Assembly: GCF_048544455.1 (NCBI RefSeq)
Contig: NC_133536.1
Location: 201,131,325-201,195,324 of the forward strand
Source of the DNA: Silene latifolia
Taxonomy: Eukaryota; Streptophyta; Magnoliopsida; Caryophyllales; Caryophyllaceae
DNA length: 64,000 nucleotides
Direction: 5' to 3'
The position numbers and the translations under genes are program-made. Shown piece after piece: positions 36,351 to 63,775 of the stretch. The notes under the pieces are model-generated. The model did no database searches. It was not told where the DNA came from and was given only the letters and a program-made list of their open reading frames with translations. The first letter of the stretch is position 1. Each line of letters begins with the position of its first letter.

Positions 36351-38063
36351 ATGTCGAATTTGATTTTCGAAAGGTTTGTTCACTTTCCCGTTATTTTTTC
36401 CAGTTCATTAGTTTATTATAGTGTTTTATTTTGTGGGTTCAGTTAATTTGTAATTTGTAATTCGTAATTTAGGGTTTTGAAATTTGGGGGTTTGGATAAC
36501 TTGAATTAATTGTAGGGTTAGGGTTTGAGATTTTAATTAGTTGTATATTGGGGTAGTTTTGGTTTAATCAATCACTATTAGGGTTTTGAGATTTGGGATT
36601 TCAATTAATTGTAGATTGGGGTAAAATTGCTTGATCCAATTAATATTAGGGTTTGAGATTTGGGGGTTTGTATTAATTGACGAATTTGCGTAACGTTGTT
36701 TGAATCTTGATTATAATTTTGTGTTTCTAATTTAGGGTTTCTTATATCTGATAGTAATTGGATGTAATTGATTGAAAATTTGGGGGAAATTTGGATGAAT
36801 ATGAAATTAAAGTAATCTGGGTACATGATGGTTATGGGAATTATTTCTTAAAATTGGGGGAATTTGATTAGCTGTACAATAGTTAATTTGGGAGGAGAAT
36901 TAGGATTTTTGCATCTGTTATTCACTCTCTTAATTTCTGTGTTATACAGGATGACGAGCAATCTCGATTTCGAGAACGGAATGAGTAACCCGGTTTCTAC
37001 ATCATCTTCTCTACAATTCGATTGCACCAGGAAGACAAAAGCTCGAAGAAGGCGTGATGGGTCCTACACTGCGGCTGCCTCCATTGCTAAATGGAAAGAA
37101 AACAATGCTATACTCGGCGGTGTTAATGTGGATGACAAGCCTATTCGAAAGGCGCCAGCTAAGGGATCGAAGAAAGGGTGTGTGAAGGGGAAAGGTGGGC
37201 CTGATAATTCTAGGTGTCACTACCGGGGTGTTAGGCAGAGGACTTGGGGTAAATGGGTGGCGGAGATTCGAGCGCCTAAAAGAGGGAGTCGGTTGTGGCT
37301 AGGTACTTTCCCAACTGCTCTTGATGCTGCAATGGCTTATGATGAGGCTGCTCGCGCTATGTATGGTTCATCTGCACGTTTGAACTTGCCCTACTACGTA
37401 CGCCACACTTTTCTTTTGAAAGCGGATTCTAAGGATTCTGGTGATGAGCATTCTGAGGTTTGTGATGGAGAATCTATGGTGGTTACTGATTCTGAGAAGA
37501 ATTCAAAGGTTGAGGTCCCTGAAATCGGAAGTGGTGAAATTGACATAAATGACTACTTGCAGAATTATACCGAGTCTGAGAAAAAGTCACAGGCTGAGGC
37601 CCGTCAAATCGAAAGTGGTGATATTGACATTAATGACTACTTGCAGAATTATACTCCTGATGAAATGTTCGATGTGAATGAGTTACTTGGTGCAATTGAT
37701 GCTGGACCTGTGATTGATACTGATTATAGAGGCCAATTCGGTTGTGATGTTTCCGGGTCACAAGACGCAGGAAACCTGGATTATGCTGGATTCATATCCA
37801 AAGTTGAAAACGACCACATACAGCTAGAAACTCCCGAGAACTTAAACCCAAGTCCTGAGCTACAGTTGTCGAGCTCAAACAAGTTACCGTATCAAGAGAA
37901 TAACCAGGATGTGAAGATGTTCAATTGTTTGGATTTGTTAGCTGATTTTCAGTATGGGACTGATTATGATCTGGACTCATTCAATCCTGGTAGACCAGAA
38001 GATTGGAAAGCTCTCGCTGTTGATGAACACGCTTTTCTGGATTTAGCAGATTTAGGATTGTAG
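36351..38063 (+). CDS. DREB2: DREB2-type AP2/ERF transcription factor
   Basis: DREB2 factors bind the DRE/CRT element (core A/GCCGAC) in the nucleus and drive drought- and heat-response genes. Exons are 36351-36373 and 36950-38063, joined across a GT-AG intron, giving 378 residues. The first ATG of the predicted mRNA (36351) is in frame after splicing; a start at 36951 would give 370. In order (370-residue numbering) there is a basic nuclear-localisation stretch [11 protein letters not shown] (27-37), the DREB2-type KWKENN motif, an AP2 domain (about 90-147; [38 protein letters not shown]), a Ser/Asp/Glu-rich region with two copies of [11 protein letters not shown], and an acidic tail with LDLLADF and FLDLADLGL that looks like an activation domain. 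Val at AP2 position 14 is present; position 19 is Ala instead of the usual Glu. It appears intact. Confidence 0.93.
36374..36949 (+). other. DREB2 intron 1
   Basis: The donor is AAG|GTTTGT and the acceptor TTATACAG|G. The intron is T-rich, with repeated AGGGTTT and TTTGGGG stretches. A 576-bp intron close to the 5' end is in keeping with possible intron-mediated effects on expression, but that is inference. Confidence 0.8.
37491..37658 (+). repeat. 84-bp in-frame tandem duplication in DREB2
   Basis: Units 37491-37574 and 37575-37658 each encode 28 residues that begin SEK(N/K)S and end [11 protein letters not shown] plus one residue. The copies differ at scattered bases, so the duplication is not brand new, but it keeps frame and the conserved core. 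Confidence 0.9.
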
Positions 38064-38534
38064 GAAGTCGAACTGTTTCTGAGTGTCTTCTGATTCAAAA
38101 ATGTCTGGTTTCTACGGATGTTAACTGATGACGGTGTCTTCTGGCTATTTTTTTTGTTCTTGGAAGACATGCTATGAGTGCAAAAACTTGAGGATAGATT
38201 GTAGTTAGAACTATAGTAGAGTTCTGTATTCTTTTATCAGTGAAAATTATTATTTTCTGTGTATATTTAAATATCGGGTTCTGAAGAAATGGAAAAAGTA
38301 AACATTTTGCATACTTCAAAAGGATTCTTCTGCTTCCGCTCTTTAATGGGACTATTGTTTATGTACGTTGCATTTCACCCCTGTGCACTGAACATATTTG
38401 ATCAATCTATTTATTGATTTCACATGTTCGATAAACGCAACATATTTCGATAGCATATTAGTTTGAATCTATTAGTATGTTGATATATTGTAATAGCACA
38501 TATCCAATTATACGTAGTACATGAATACGATATA
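38064..38534 (+). other. DREB2 3' flank
   Basis: The first 250 bp or so after the stop should hold the 3' untranslated region; T-rich sequence and TGTA/TATTT-like elements near 38230-38270 could serve 3'-end formation. No further gene is visible. Confidence 0.4.
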
Positions 38535-38640
38535 CAGTGGCGGAGCCAGGATTTGAACTTGGGGGGCGAACGACTAATTTCATAAGGCACCCCCGAAATA
38601 ATTCCTATAACCCGTTGATTTACCAAAGAAGACCTAACAA
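38535..38640. mobile_element. one-ended transposon relic (CAGTGGCGGA end)
   Basis: CAGTGGCGGAGCCAGGATTT at 38535 is a common plant hAT-type terminus. The facing end could not be found before the MULE-type element at 38691, so it is called a fragment. Confidence 0.35.
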
Positions 38641-38690
38641 ATAACCTTATTTAATTATAATGAGAAATTTTTAGGGACGATGCTTTTAAC

Positions 38691-38937
38691 GAATCCATTT
38701 TTGAAATAATGGTCAAAAATTAAATATTTGTCGTTTTGGGTCGGTTTTGAAAATATTTGTCAAAATGGTGTCCACGTAGGCTCGGGATTTCTGGACCTAA
38801 AACACGCCACTACCAATGGCGTGTTTATAATGAGTAGGGAAAGAAACTTCCTTAAAAAATGGACTAAAACAAACACGCCATTGGGAATGGCGAGTTTCGG
38901 AGGGGAAACACGCCATCCCCTATGGCGTGTCTTATGT

Positions 38938-38974
<37 letters not shown>

Positions 38975-39171
38975 TCAGTTGAGGAAAAAAATTGTTGTAA
39001 AGACACGCCATTACTAGTGGCGTGTTTCCTTCACAAAACACGCCATTAGCAGTGGCGTGTTTCAGGTCTAGAAATCCCGAGCCTACGTGGACACCATTTT
39101 GACAAATATTTTCAAAACCGACCCAAAACGACAAATATTTTATTTTTGACCATTATTTCAAAAATGGACTC
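38691..39171. mobile_element. Mutator-like foldback MITE (481 bp)
   Basis: The two arms, more than 150 bp each, are near-perfect inverse copies beginning GA(A/G)TCCATTTTTGAAATAATGG. A perfect 9-bp duplication GCTTTTAAC (38682-38690 and 39172-39180) is the Mutator hallmark. Each arm also contains short ACACGCCA...TGGCGTGT hairpins. A run of about 32 T (38941-38972) lies near the centre. No coding. Confidence 0.9.
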
Positions 39172-39203
39172 GCTTTTAACACATCTTACTAAATACAGTA
39201 AAA

Positions 39204-39438
39204 TACTCTCTTTATTCCACTTTATTGTCCTATTTTACGTTTTCGGAAGATAAATTACTACTCTACTTCTTTTATCAAGAAGAATAGAGATAATGTCATT
39301 TTGATAAAGTAAGTGGTAGTTAAGAGCAGGGGGAATAGTGATAGTTCACCAATTTTAGGAATATCAAATTTAGAAGGAACAATTAATTTAAAATAAATTT
39401 TGGAGAAAAAAGAAGAATAAAAGTGAAATAAAAGGACT
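39204..39438. mobile_element. possible diverged Stowaway-like MITE
   Basis: The left end (ACTCTCTTTATTCCACTTTATTGTCC) resembles the inverse of the right end (around AAAGTGAAATAAAAGGACTAA), with mismatches. No clean target duplication was found. It may be an old MITE. Confidence 0.3.
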
Positions 39439-39449
39439 AACTATTTTAA

Positions 39450-39738
39450 GGCATCGTTCGATTGCCCATTGAAATACAATTTCACCGGATTATCAAATTT
39501 ATGGGATTTTAACTAATCCGTTTGGTTGCCTATATAGGAATTCAACTCCATCGTAGTTTCTAATTACCTAGGGAGACCTAGGTGATCCAACTCCTCCATG
39601 TAGAGGAGTTGGAAACTCCTTGAAATATTGAATTCTTATACTTTGCCAAAAAAAATGGACAACCAAACAAGTCTCTTTGTTTTGTAATTCATTGGATTTT
39701 CCAATTCCCGTGATTTACAAGGGCAACCGAACGAGCCC
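39450..39738. mobile_element. MITE with GGGCTCGTTCGGTTGCCC-like ends (289 bp)
   Basis: GGCATCGTTCGATTGCCC at the left end faces GGGCAACCGAACGAGCCC at the right, an inverse match with three or four mismatches. Trinucleotides outside (TAA and TAC) do not match cleanly, so the superfamily (Tourist-like or hAT) is open. Confidence 0.65.
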
Positions 39739-40234
39739 TACTTCGTAAAAACGGCCTTTTAAACTCAAAACAGTTGATATTGAGACAATCAAACCTCATC
39801 CCCATAACTTATTCATACATAAACATGTTGGAATAACTTGCCTAAAATGGCCTACATTTCTCAATCTCAGTCATGTCGGAGTACCATGGACATGTATATA
39901 CACACCATGATCCTTATCAAAATTACACCAAAGATGAGAACCCTCAGCAGGCCTTCTATTAGATGCACATCATCACAAAATAAAGCCTATTTACATACAA
40001 GTATACAACTACAAAAAATACACAATATTTAACGCAATGACGACCTTTATTTGATTAAGAACTCTCCTGCACTGCTGCACATTTCAGATTCCGTCTACAT
40101 TCATTTCCTGGATGCACAGGAGCTTCCGCTCTCATCAGTGCCCGACGTTTGAGGTCGGTAATAAACATGATATGTAGTGTCAATCGAATTGAAGCCTAGT
40201 TGATGGATGCTTCACTAGCTTCCGCATAAACATT
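39739..40234. other. sequence downstream of the J-domain gene
   Basis: Probably includes the 3' untranslated region of the minus-strand J-domain gene next to 40235. Small ORFs here (for example 39838-40032 on +) look accidental. Confidence 0.4.
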
Positions 40235-42334
40235 TTATCTACAGCAAAACACCCCAAAGGATGAGCCATGTCTATCCGCGGCTTTTTCATGTGTCCCAGG
40301 TCCTTGCTGCAAATTTGCAGAACAACCCCAATTGGTATTTAAAGACGGGGCAGGAGACCATTGGGGAGCATCAAATCCTTGAACCAACTCGGCCAACATA
40401 CCTTGAAGATCCTCCATGCTGCAAGCAACCTCCTATAGGAGCCACAGATCATACAAAATTAGCATAACAGGAATTATAGTTACTGACCTAGAAGACACAC
40501 TAAACATGTTATAAAAAATTCCAAGTGTAACATTTGCAATAAGAGATGGTGGATGGGATGAATTAATAGGTGCATCATGTCTAGAGCTGGTAAGTCTGAC
40601 CCGACCCGAGCAAACCCGATCCGATCCGAGCCCGAAAATATTGTGACCCGAAACCGACTTGACACGACCCGAGACATGACCCGATTATCAGTGATCCGAA
40701 CCCAACCCAGACTCGACCCGATATTGACCTGACACGATTAAATTGATGACCGATAATTAATAAGCTTAATTTTGATCAAAATATAAGTGATTTTGTGTTT
40801 AAATTGATATGTTTGACTTAGTAATGAATTAATTAAATCAAATAATAGGTTAAAACATAAATTTAATGGTAAAAAATTATAGTAATGCGATTAAGTTACC
40901 GGACACGATACATCATTCGACCCGATAACGACCCGACCCCTCGGGTATGCTGATCCGATATGACCCGAACCCGATATAACCCGACCTGACGTGACCCGAT
41001 CCAAACCCGACATGATTGACCCGATTGCCATCTCTAATCATGTCACAAATCATTCTCGTAACCTAGTACGACACGCTATGAATTCATACATCTTTTAAGA
41101 TTTGACTCCCTTGTTTTACTACATGTTTTACTCAAAATATACTACGTATAACATATATACACTCACAGCATACTCCGACAATTGACAATTTGATTAAATA
41201 AGATCTCTCAAGTGATTGAAATTTAAACTTTCTCTTGCTTGCCCACAGTTCTACAATCTAGTCTTAACCACAAAGATCTTCCATAGGTTTTCGCCGACTT
41301 CCTCCAACATGACAACATAACTCGTCACAGAAACTACAATCGACAACTCTACAGAATTGACCAACATAATTGGCAATTTGCATCATAAACTGTATGAGAG
41401 GGGGTTAATTAGCAAAACTTCAGCACTGCAGAAACGGATTGCCAAGTAATTCCCCAACTAAAACCACACGAATAACTCTACACAAGGCAGAATTGAAGAA
41501 ATACAAACCTCTTGTTTAACTTGTGACATGAGCGACCACATTTCTTGCATGAAATCGCACAAACCCTGCATCCATCAACAATAGTCTTCTCTCAGTATTA
41601 CTTACTTTTCAATCTGTTACAAACATAATAATAAATAAAAGATTTGAAACAAACCTCGTCATGTTCCTCAGTGGGATCGTACATTCCTGCATCATACAAC
41701 ATCTTCTTCCTTGGATCCGACAACACTGTTATTATGTCAAAAACAAACATTCAGATCAGTAAGTACCTTTTTTTAGCTTTTGATATTATCCTTTCCGTCT
41801 CACTCATTTGTTTACCTTCGGATATTTTAATTAAGGGCAAACACATGATTGGAACAGAACAAGTATACAGTGTAATTAATAATCTCATATCAAGCAAACA
41901 TTGGTAATTACCAGAATATGCCTCCTGAATCTTCTGGAACTTTCGCTTCGCCTCCCCAAGAAAAGCTGGACTATTTGCCCATTTATCCGGATGCCATTGC
42001 TGCACCAAAATACACAAACTTTGAGAGTTAAAACAGAACCACTCCAACAATTCTATCTATCTTTTTAATTAATAAAATTGACTTCTCTATTTGGTGTTTT
42101 GGATTTTTTTCAAAATTAATTTAATTAAATTACTGCTTTACTAGTACGTCTAATTTTTCTCCTCTTTTATCAACGAGAGACAACCCTTACATGTGTAACT
42201 TTGGATTTCTTCACCGTAAAACATACCATAGCGAGCTTGCGAAAAGCGCGACGAATATCGTTTTGGGAAGAATGAGGCATTACATTAAGCACACGATAGT
42301 ATGATTCAGAAGATGCGAGCTTATTAACTTCCAT
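40235..42334 (-). CDS. small DnaJ (J-domain) co-chaperone
   Basis: J-domain proteins stimulate the ATPase of Hsp70 partners through their HPD loop. Exons (minus strand) are 42334-42227, 41999-41912, 41725-41655, 41565-41509 and 40432-40235, all with GT-AG introns and consistent phases, giving 173 residues. A second in-frame ATG at 42346 would add MLES. The J domain covers about residues 8-70: [25 protein letters not shown] in helix I-II, QWHPDKW with the HPD at the start of exon 2, [25 protein letters not shown] in helix III-IV. The tail (MQEMWSLM, then a Gly/Ser-rich end) has no zinc finger or membrane segment, so it is a type III-like protein, probably soluble. The exact client and compartment cannot be told. 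Intron 4 carries a hAT MITE. Confidence 0.9.
40582..41036. mobile_element. hAT-type MITE in intron 4 of the J-domain gene (455 bp)
   Basis: The left end is TAGAGCTGGTAAGTC and the right end GATTGCCATCTCTA. A perfect 8-bp duplication ATCATGTC (40574-40581 and 41037-41044) frames it. Its arms repeat ACCCGA-type motifs like the MITEs at 34720 and 44884, so it is a related but distinct family. Confidence 0.82.
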
Positions 42335-42348
42335 TGATTCAAGCATGC

Positions 42349-42378
<30 letters not shown>
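42349..42378. repeat. (AAT)10 microsatellite
   Basis: About ten AAT units directly upstream of the J-domain start codon (5' leader in the minus sense). It creates a tyrosine run in one frame that is not part of the protein. Confidence 0.9.
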
Positions 42379-42379
<1 letters not shown>

Positions 42380-43950
42380 TGATAAAACACGGGTTGTAAA
42401 ATTGAAGGCAGAGTTATAATAATAGTGTTGGATTAATGAAACAGGGGAAAATGGGAAGGTTGAGTGAGGTTTATAAAGAAAGACGCGGAAAAATCTAGAG
42501 ATAACAAGAATGGCGGTGGCGTATGTATGTATTTGGAGGGAATTGGGATGCTTTATCAAAATATCTTCCCAAGATTATCTCTTGGGAAGCTTCCGGAAGT
42601 ATACCATATTTAGTAGGTCTTTATACACATGGCTATTTACTTGTGGTTTTCGATTTTCTTAATCAAGATATTTTCTGCTACTTTACATTTTTACATCAGT
42701 GCCATCTCACGGTAAGATATTTCCATAAATCAAATAAGTATTATATTAATATTTAATTAAGATTTTTTTGTCAAACATAATCTTTAAAAGACTTTTTTTT
42801 TCAAACACTACCTTTAAAAAAAAGTTTGTGAAACACAACCTTTAATAAAAAAAAAATTTGTTAAACACGACATTTTAGCTAGAGTTTGGAACACTTGCAA
42901 TGGGTGACTTTCAGTCGATGTTTGAGATAGCAAACGAAGTCGGTTTGAGGTGTTCTTAGACTCTTTGGAAAGGTGGGAGTACAAGCTTTCCGGGATTATT
43001 AATACGGTGGTGATAGGTGGCCTTATGTGGGGTAAATTAGTGTGTAAAGTAAGGCTGGTCAAGGAGTAAATTGGAGGTAAAAACAAATCAGAAAAACATC
43101 AATCACTCCTTGACCAAATTATCCTTATACCAATTTGATATTTATACAAAATGTCATTACATACTCCACCTACAAACTCGCAATTAAATCCACAATTACA
43201 TATTCCACATATTTTTTCCCTCTTTACCCCTTATTTTACCCTCTTTTCTTAAAAATCCCATTTTTTACCATATTACCATTGGTATGGTATGGAGGGAGTA
43301 TAATATAATTATAATATTTTAAATTATCCCTGTTTTATTATTTATTTTGGTATTTAAAATTACATTATAACTATGATATTCTAATATTTTCAAATTACAT
43401 TTGTTTTTCTAAAGAATATTAGTTTTAGGCATTTTAAAAGCGAGTTAATGAAAAGAACCTAAGGGCAAACCGAGCTCAAGCTTTTTGCGAGCTTTAATTT
43501 TTTGAGCACAACGCGCCTCAAGCCGAACTCAAGCTCGAACTTCTGAGCCCATTCGAGCTGGAGCTCAGATCGAGCGCTAACTGGGACAATCGACTAATCG
43601 AGATTCATCCATGAGCAAATCGTTGTTACAAGTCCCATGATCCTATTATCCACTCCATGAGAGGATAATAGATCATTGTTGTTTGCAAACATATCACAAG
43701 CTTCAAATTTTAACATGACCAAAGTTAATGGAATTATATACAACGAAAAATGCCATCATAATTTCAAGGTTTTTGGTCATCTATCAATTCTTACAATGAT
43801 TAGTTGACCGCTTTGCTTAGCAGTCATCTGAAACTTTAAACAAACACCTACGAACAAGCACATCTGTTGTTCAAGACTTGTGGAGATTCACTAACATCGG
43901 ATACAAGGTCAAACCTATTGATAATAAAACACAAGACGAGTTCTCAAGAA
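42379..43950. other. gap between the J-domain and GTG1 genes
   Basis: It holds the J-domain promoter side (about 42380-42560), a stretch of diverged AAACAC(A/G)ACCTTTAA repeats (about 42770-42880), a short inverted pair GGTCAAGGAGT...ACTCCTTGACC (43047-43115), a Stowaway-like GGAGGGAGTA end near 43292, and a GAGCTC-rich patch (43465-43590) that resembles hAT MITE arms. The 3' untranslated region of GTG1 should lie just left of 43951. No gene is seen. Confidence 0.5.
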
Positions 43951-53263
<9,313 letters not shown>

Positions 53264-53956
53264 CCCTAAACTGCCAACACCAACACCAACACCACACCAG
53301 CTCGCTGAACCAACAACATACAAAGAGAAACAGAAGGGAAGCACATCAACTGTCGCACTATAACATTAATAAAAGCAATTACTAATTAAGCTGTATAATC
53401 AATCATTAGTACCATTCAATTCAATTCAATTCAATAAAATGGGTGATTGACCTCATTTCAATCAACCAAACACTATCCGACTGATTGATTTCAATCAAAA
53501 CATCGATGCAATCAAACAGAAAAGCTATAAATTTTCGATAAATTGAAAATGATTGAGCATGAAATTACCCGAGATTGATAGCAGAAAGTCTCTCAATAAT
53601 CGGCTCGCATTGTTCTTATATATTCAACCCTAATTTCGTGGAATTGAATGAATTATCGACTCATTTTCGTCGTCCTTGAGCAGATGAACAATGTAGTCGC
53701 GAGGCTAGAGAAGAAGATCCTGAATAATTACAGACACAAGAATGGAGATCACTCAGATCAGGGTGGAGACTGGAGAAATAGTGTGTTTGGTTCAGTCTGT
53801 GATTCTTTTTCTTTTGGTTTAAGGCCTTGACTTTCTGTTTGATAGTCGCGGTTTTCTTGCCATTTTTTCCTTTCGAGTTACCGATTTTCTTTTCGTCTTT
53901 GAAAATCGGTTTTCTGTTATGTTCTCATCCGCAAGGATGTTATGAGTTGGTTTTGA

Positions 53957-54527
53957 GCGAAAGTGGTAATTAGGCCCTTAATTTTGTTTAATTGTGAAAT
54001 TAGGTCCCATAAGTTTATTTGAAACAATCAAGCCCCTTAAGTTTCACCAAAAGTGAAATTCAACCCCATTTTTATAATTTTCACCAAATTCTTATAATCA
54101 CTTTTGATACAATTTATCAAATATAAAATATTTTGTTTTATAATTTTAGAACTTTTATATTTATATTAAATATTGAGAATTGTTTTATTTTGAATTTTAT
54201 AGTATATAGATAATTAATAATTTATTATATATGTATGAGTATTATATAAATTATAAATAATTTACTAAATATGTATGTAAAAGTGTTCTTCGATAATTAA
54301 TAAATTTTGTATGAATTCGTAAAGTTGCAATTAGTAATTTTTAGTTATTTAATAAATTGTTTAATACTAATATAAAATATTTTTAACTAAAATTCTTGTG
54401 AAAATTTAAAAAATTGGGTTGAATTTCACTTTTGGTGAAACTTATGAGGCTTGATTGCTCCAAATAAAACTTATGGGGTCTAATTTCACAATTGAACAGA
54501 GTTAAGGGGCTTAATTACCACTTTCGC
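53957..54527. mobile_element. foldback MITE in the GTG1-COQ5 gap (571 bp)
   Basis: GCGAAAGTGGTAATTAGGCC at the left faces the inverse GGGCTTAATTACCACTTTCGC at the right, and the arms pair for more than 100 bp. The middle is AT-rich. No clear target duplication was found, so the superfamily is open. Confidence 0.75.
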
Positions 54528-54573
54528 GGTTGATTTTATATTAACTCAGTTTCCTTACCTTATTAAAAAAAAA

Positions 54574-55019
54574 CGGATAATTCACGCGGTACCCCTATAA
54601 TTTGACACTTTGCACGAAATACCCAAAATTTTGATCCGTAAATCTTAAAGAGGTCATAACTCATGTTTACGAGTTCCAAAAGTGACGGATTTTTTTTCCA
54701 AATCGCTCATCTTTCCGAGAAATACAATTTGAAAAAAAAAATTGTCGCATTTGGATTCCGCTACTAGGAGTTATTGTGCGTCAAAGTTTTTTCGACCGAA
54801 TAAACTTTGAGTGAGCATATCTCCTAGTCATGAGTTCCAAACTCGTCAAACTTTTTTTTCCAAATCGTAGTACTCGGAATGATGATCGATTTGAAAAAAA
54901 AAATCTTCACTTTCTGAGTTCGTAAACACGAGTTATGGCCTCTTTAAGTTTTTCGGATCAAAACTTTGGATATTTTGTGCAAAGTGGCCAACTTCAGGGG
55001 TACCGCGTGAATTATCCGG
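54574..55019. mobile_element. second foldback element in the GTG1-COQ5 gap (about 446 bp)
   Basis: CGGATAATTCACGCGGTACC pairs with the inverse GGTACCGCGTGAATTATCCG, and the inverse pairing continues inward through TAAAGAGG...CCTCTTTA and a second palindrome near the centre. Both ends touch A-runs, which could be a 9-bp Mutator-type duplication or just target preference. Confidence 0.75.
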
Positions 55020-55084
55020 AAAAAAAAAAATTAGTGGAGGAAAGAGAAGAAATAAGAGGGTAAAATTATTCTTTTGGATGTGAA

Positions 55085-55120
55085 CTAGTTTAGACCCCGT
55101 GCATATAATGCACGGTATTT
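55085..55120 (-). mobile_element. Helitron-like 3' end
   Basis: On the minus strand a perfect 8-bp hairpin (CCGTGCAT, loop TAT, ATGCACGG) is followed 8 nt later by AAACTAG and then T, the Helitron 3' layout. The 5' end was not found. Confidence 0.5.
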
Positions 55121-55466
55121 AAAGTTTAATATTTTTGTAAAATTATTTATATAATATTGATACCTTATAATTGTTTACATTTGTCATCATTATATTTTGC
55201 TTGGATAAATAAAAGTTAGAACTGAAAATTAGCTAAGAGAATTGAGTCATGAGCTGAAATATATTCTTATGAAAATTTTTTTATAGCATAAAACTAATGA
55301 ATTTCAATTTTATATTTTTTTTTCAATTTTCTTTGTCACGAAAGTAATAACAACGATCGTTTTATACAGAATATTGGTCAACTCATCATCTAATAATAGG
55401 ATTAATAAAAGATTTAGCAATTTATTATAGTTTTATATCAAATTTTTTATTTTAATTAAAATACTA

Positions 55467-55663
55467 CTCCCTCCTATTCACCATTTTCTTCCCTATTTCC
55501 TTATTCGGATTATTCGGGTTTTATTCCCTATTTCTTTTTTTGGGTTGATTTGTGTGGTCCAAATTAAATTACATGTGGGGTAGTATGTTTTGTGTGGTCC
55601 AAAATTAGTTTCTTATTCCTTGTGCAAAAAGGAAAGGGGAAGAATATAGTGAATAGGAGGGAG
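55467..55663. mobile_element. Stowaway MITE (197 bp)
   Basis: Terminal inverted repeats CTCCCTCCTATTCAC with TA on both sides (55465-55466 and 55664-55665) are the Tc1/mariner Stowaway signature. It lies about 450 bp upstream of COQ5. Confidence 0.9.
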
Positions 55664-56112
55664 TATAATTTAGAGTTTAATGAAAATAATATAATTTGCT
55701 GAAAAAATTAATTTTAATAAAAATATAATAGATGAATTAAATTGTAATTGTTAGTTTCCTTATTTAGTGAATGAACATAAGTATAATTAATTTTATTTTT
55801 TGAGAATATGCTTTTTGGCGGGAAAATGATAGAGTTCGCCTATTCATTTAGTAATTAGGGGATGCTTTAAAAGGCGTAAACGGAACCAAAAAATCTGCTC
55901 TCGGAAAAACGTAAAGAAATGTCAAAATGGGTACGGTTAGGTTTAGAGAGTGGGTGACGACACGAAAAGCCCACACTTCCTCGAGTCATGAAAGAAGGAG
56001 GGGGTCCATCTCTTGATGATTCATGAATTCCACACCTCCGTTCCTCCGTGTCTTCTTCTCCACAGCTCTTTATTAGGCACCAAAACTGTAAGCATATAAT
56101 ACAGTTGCAACA
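55664..56112 (+). promoter_or_regulatory. COQ5 upstream region
   Basis: Unique sequence between the Stowaway MITE and the COQ5 start codon. TTTGGCGGGAAA near 55814 resembles an E2F site. A C/T-rich tract (about 56025-56070) probably belongs to the 5' leader. No strong TATA box is seen at a suitable distance. The motif calls are by eye and tentative. Confidence 0.35.
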
Positions 56113-63665
<7,553 letters not shown>

Positions 63666-63775
63666 GTGATTTGTCTTTATATAACTCATTTGGTTTTCGA
63701 TACAATACAATGAAGTTCCTCTTTGTCTAAAAAAAATTGTTTCTCTTCATTTAGGATTGTCGGTGCTTTATCATT

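Noticed and set aside
38728-39134. Mirror-image ORFs on both strands sharing MSFWVGFENICQNGVHVG
   Set aside because: The same sequence is read from each arm of the Mutator-type hairpin; not a gene.
42347-42559. N-terminal extension of the J-domain ORF with a tyrosine run
   Set aside because: The run is the AAT microsatellite, and family members start near MEVNK; upstream in-frame codons are leader.
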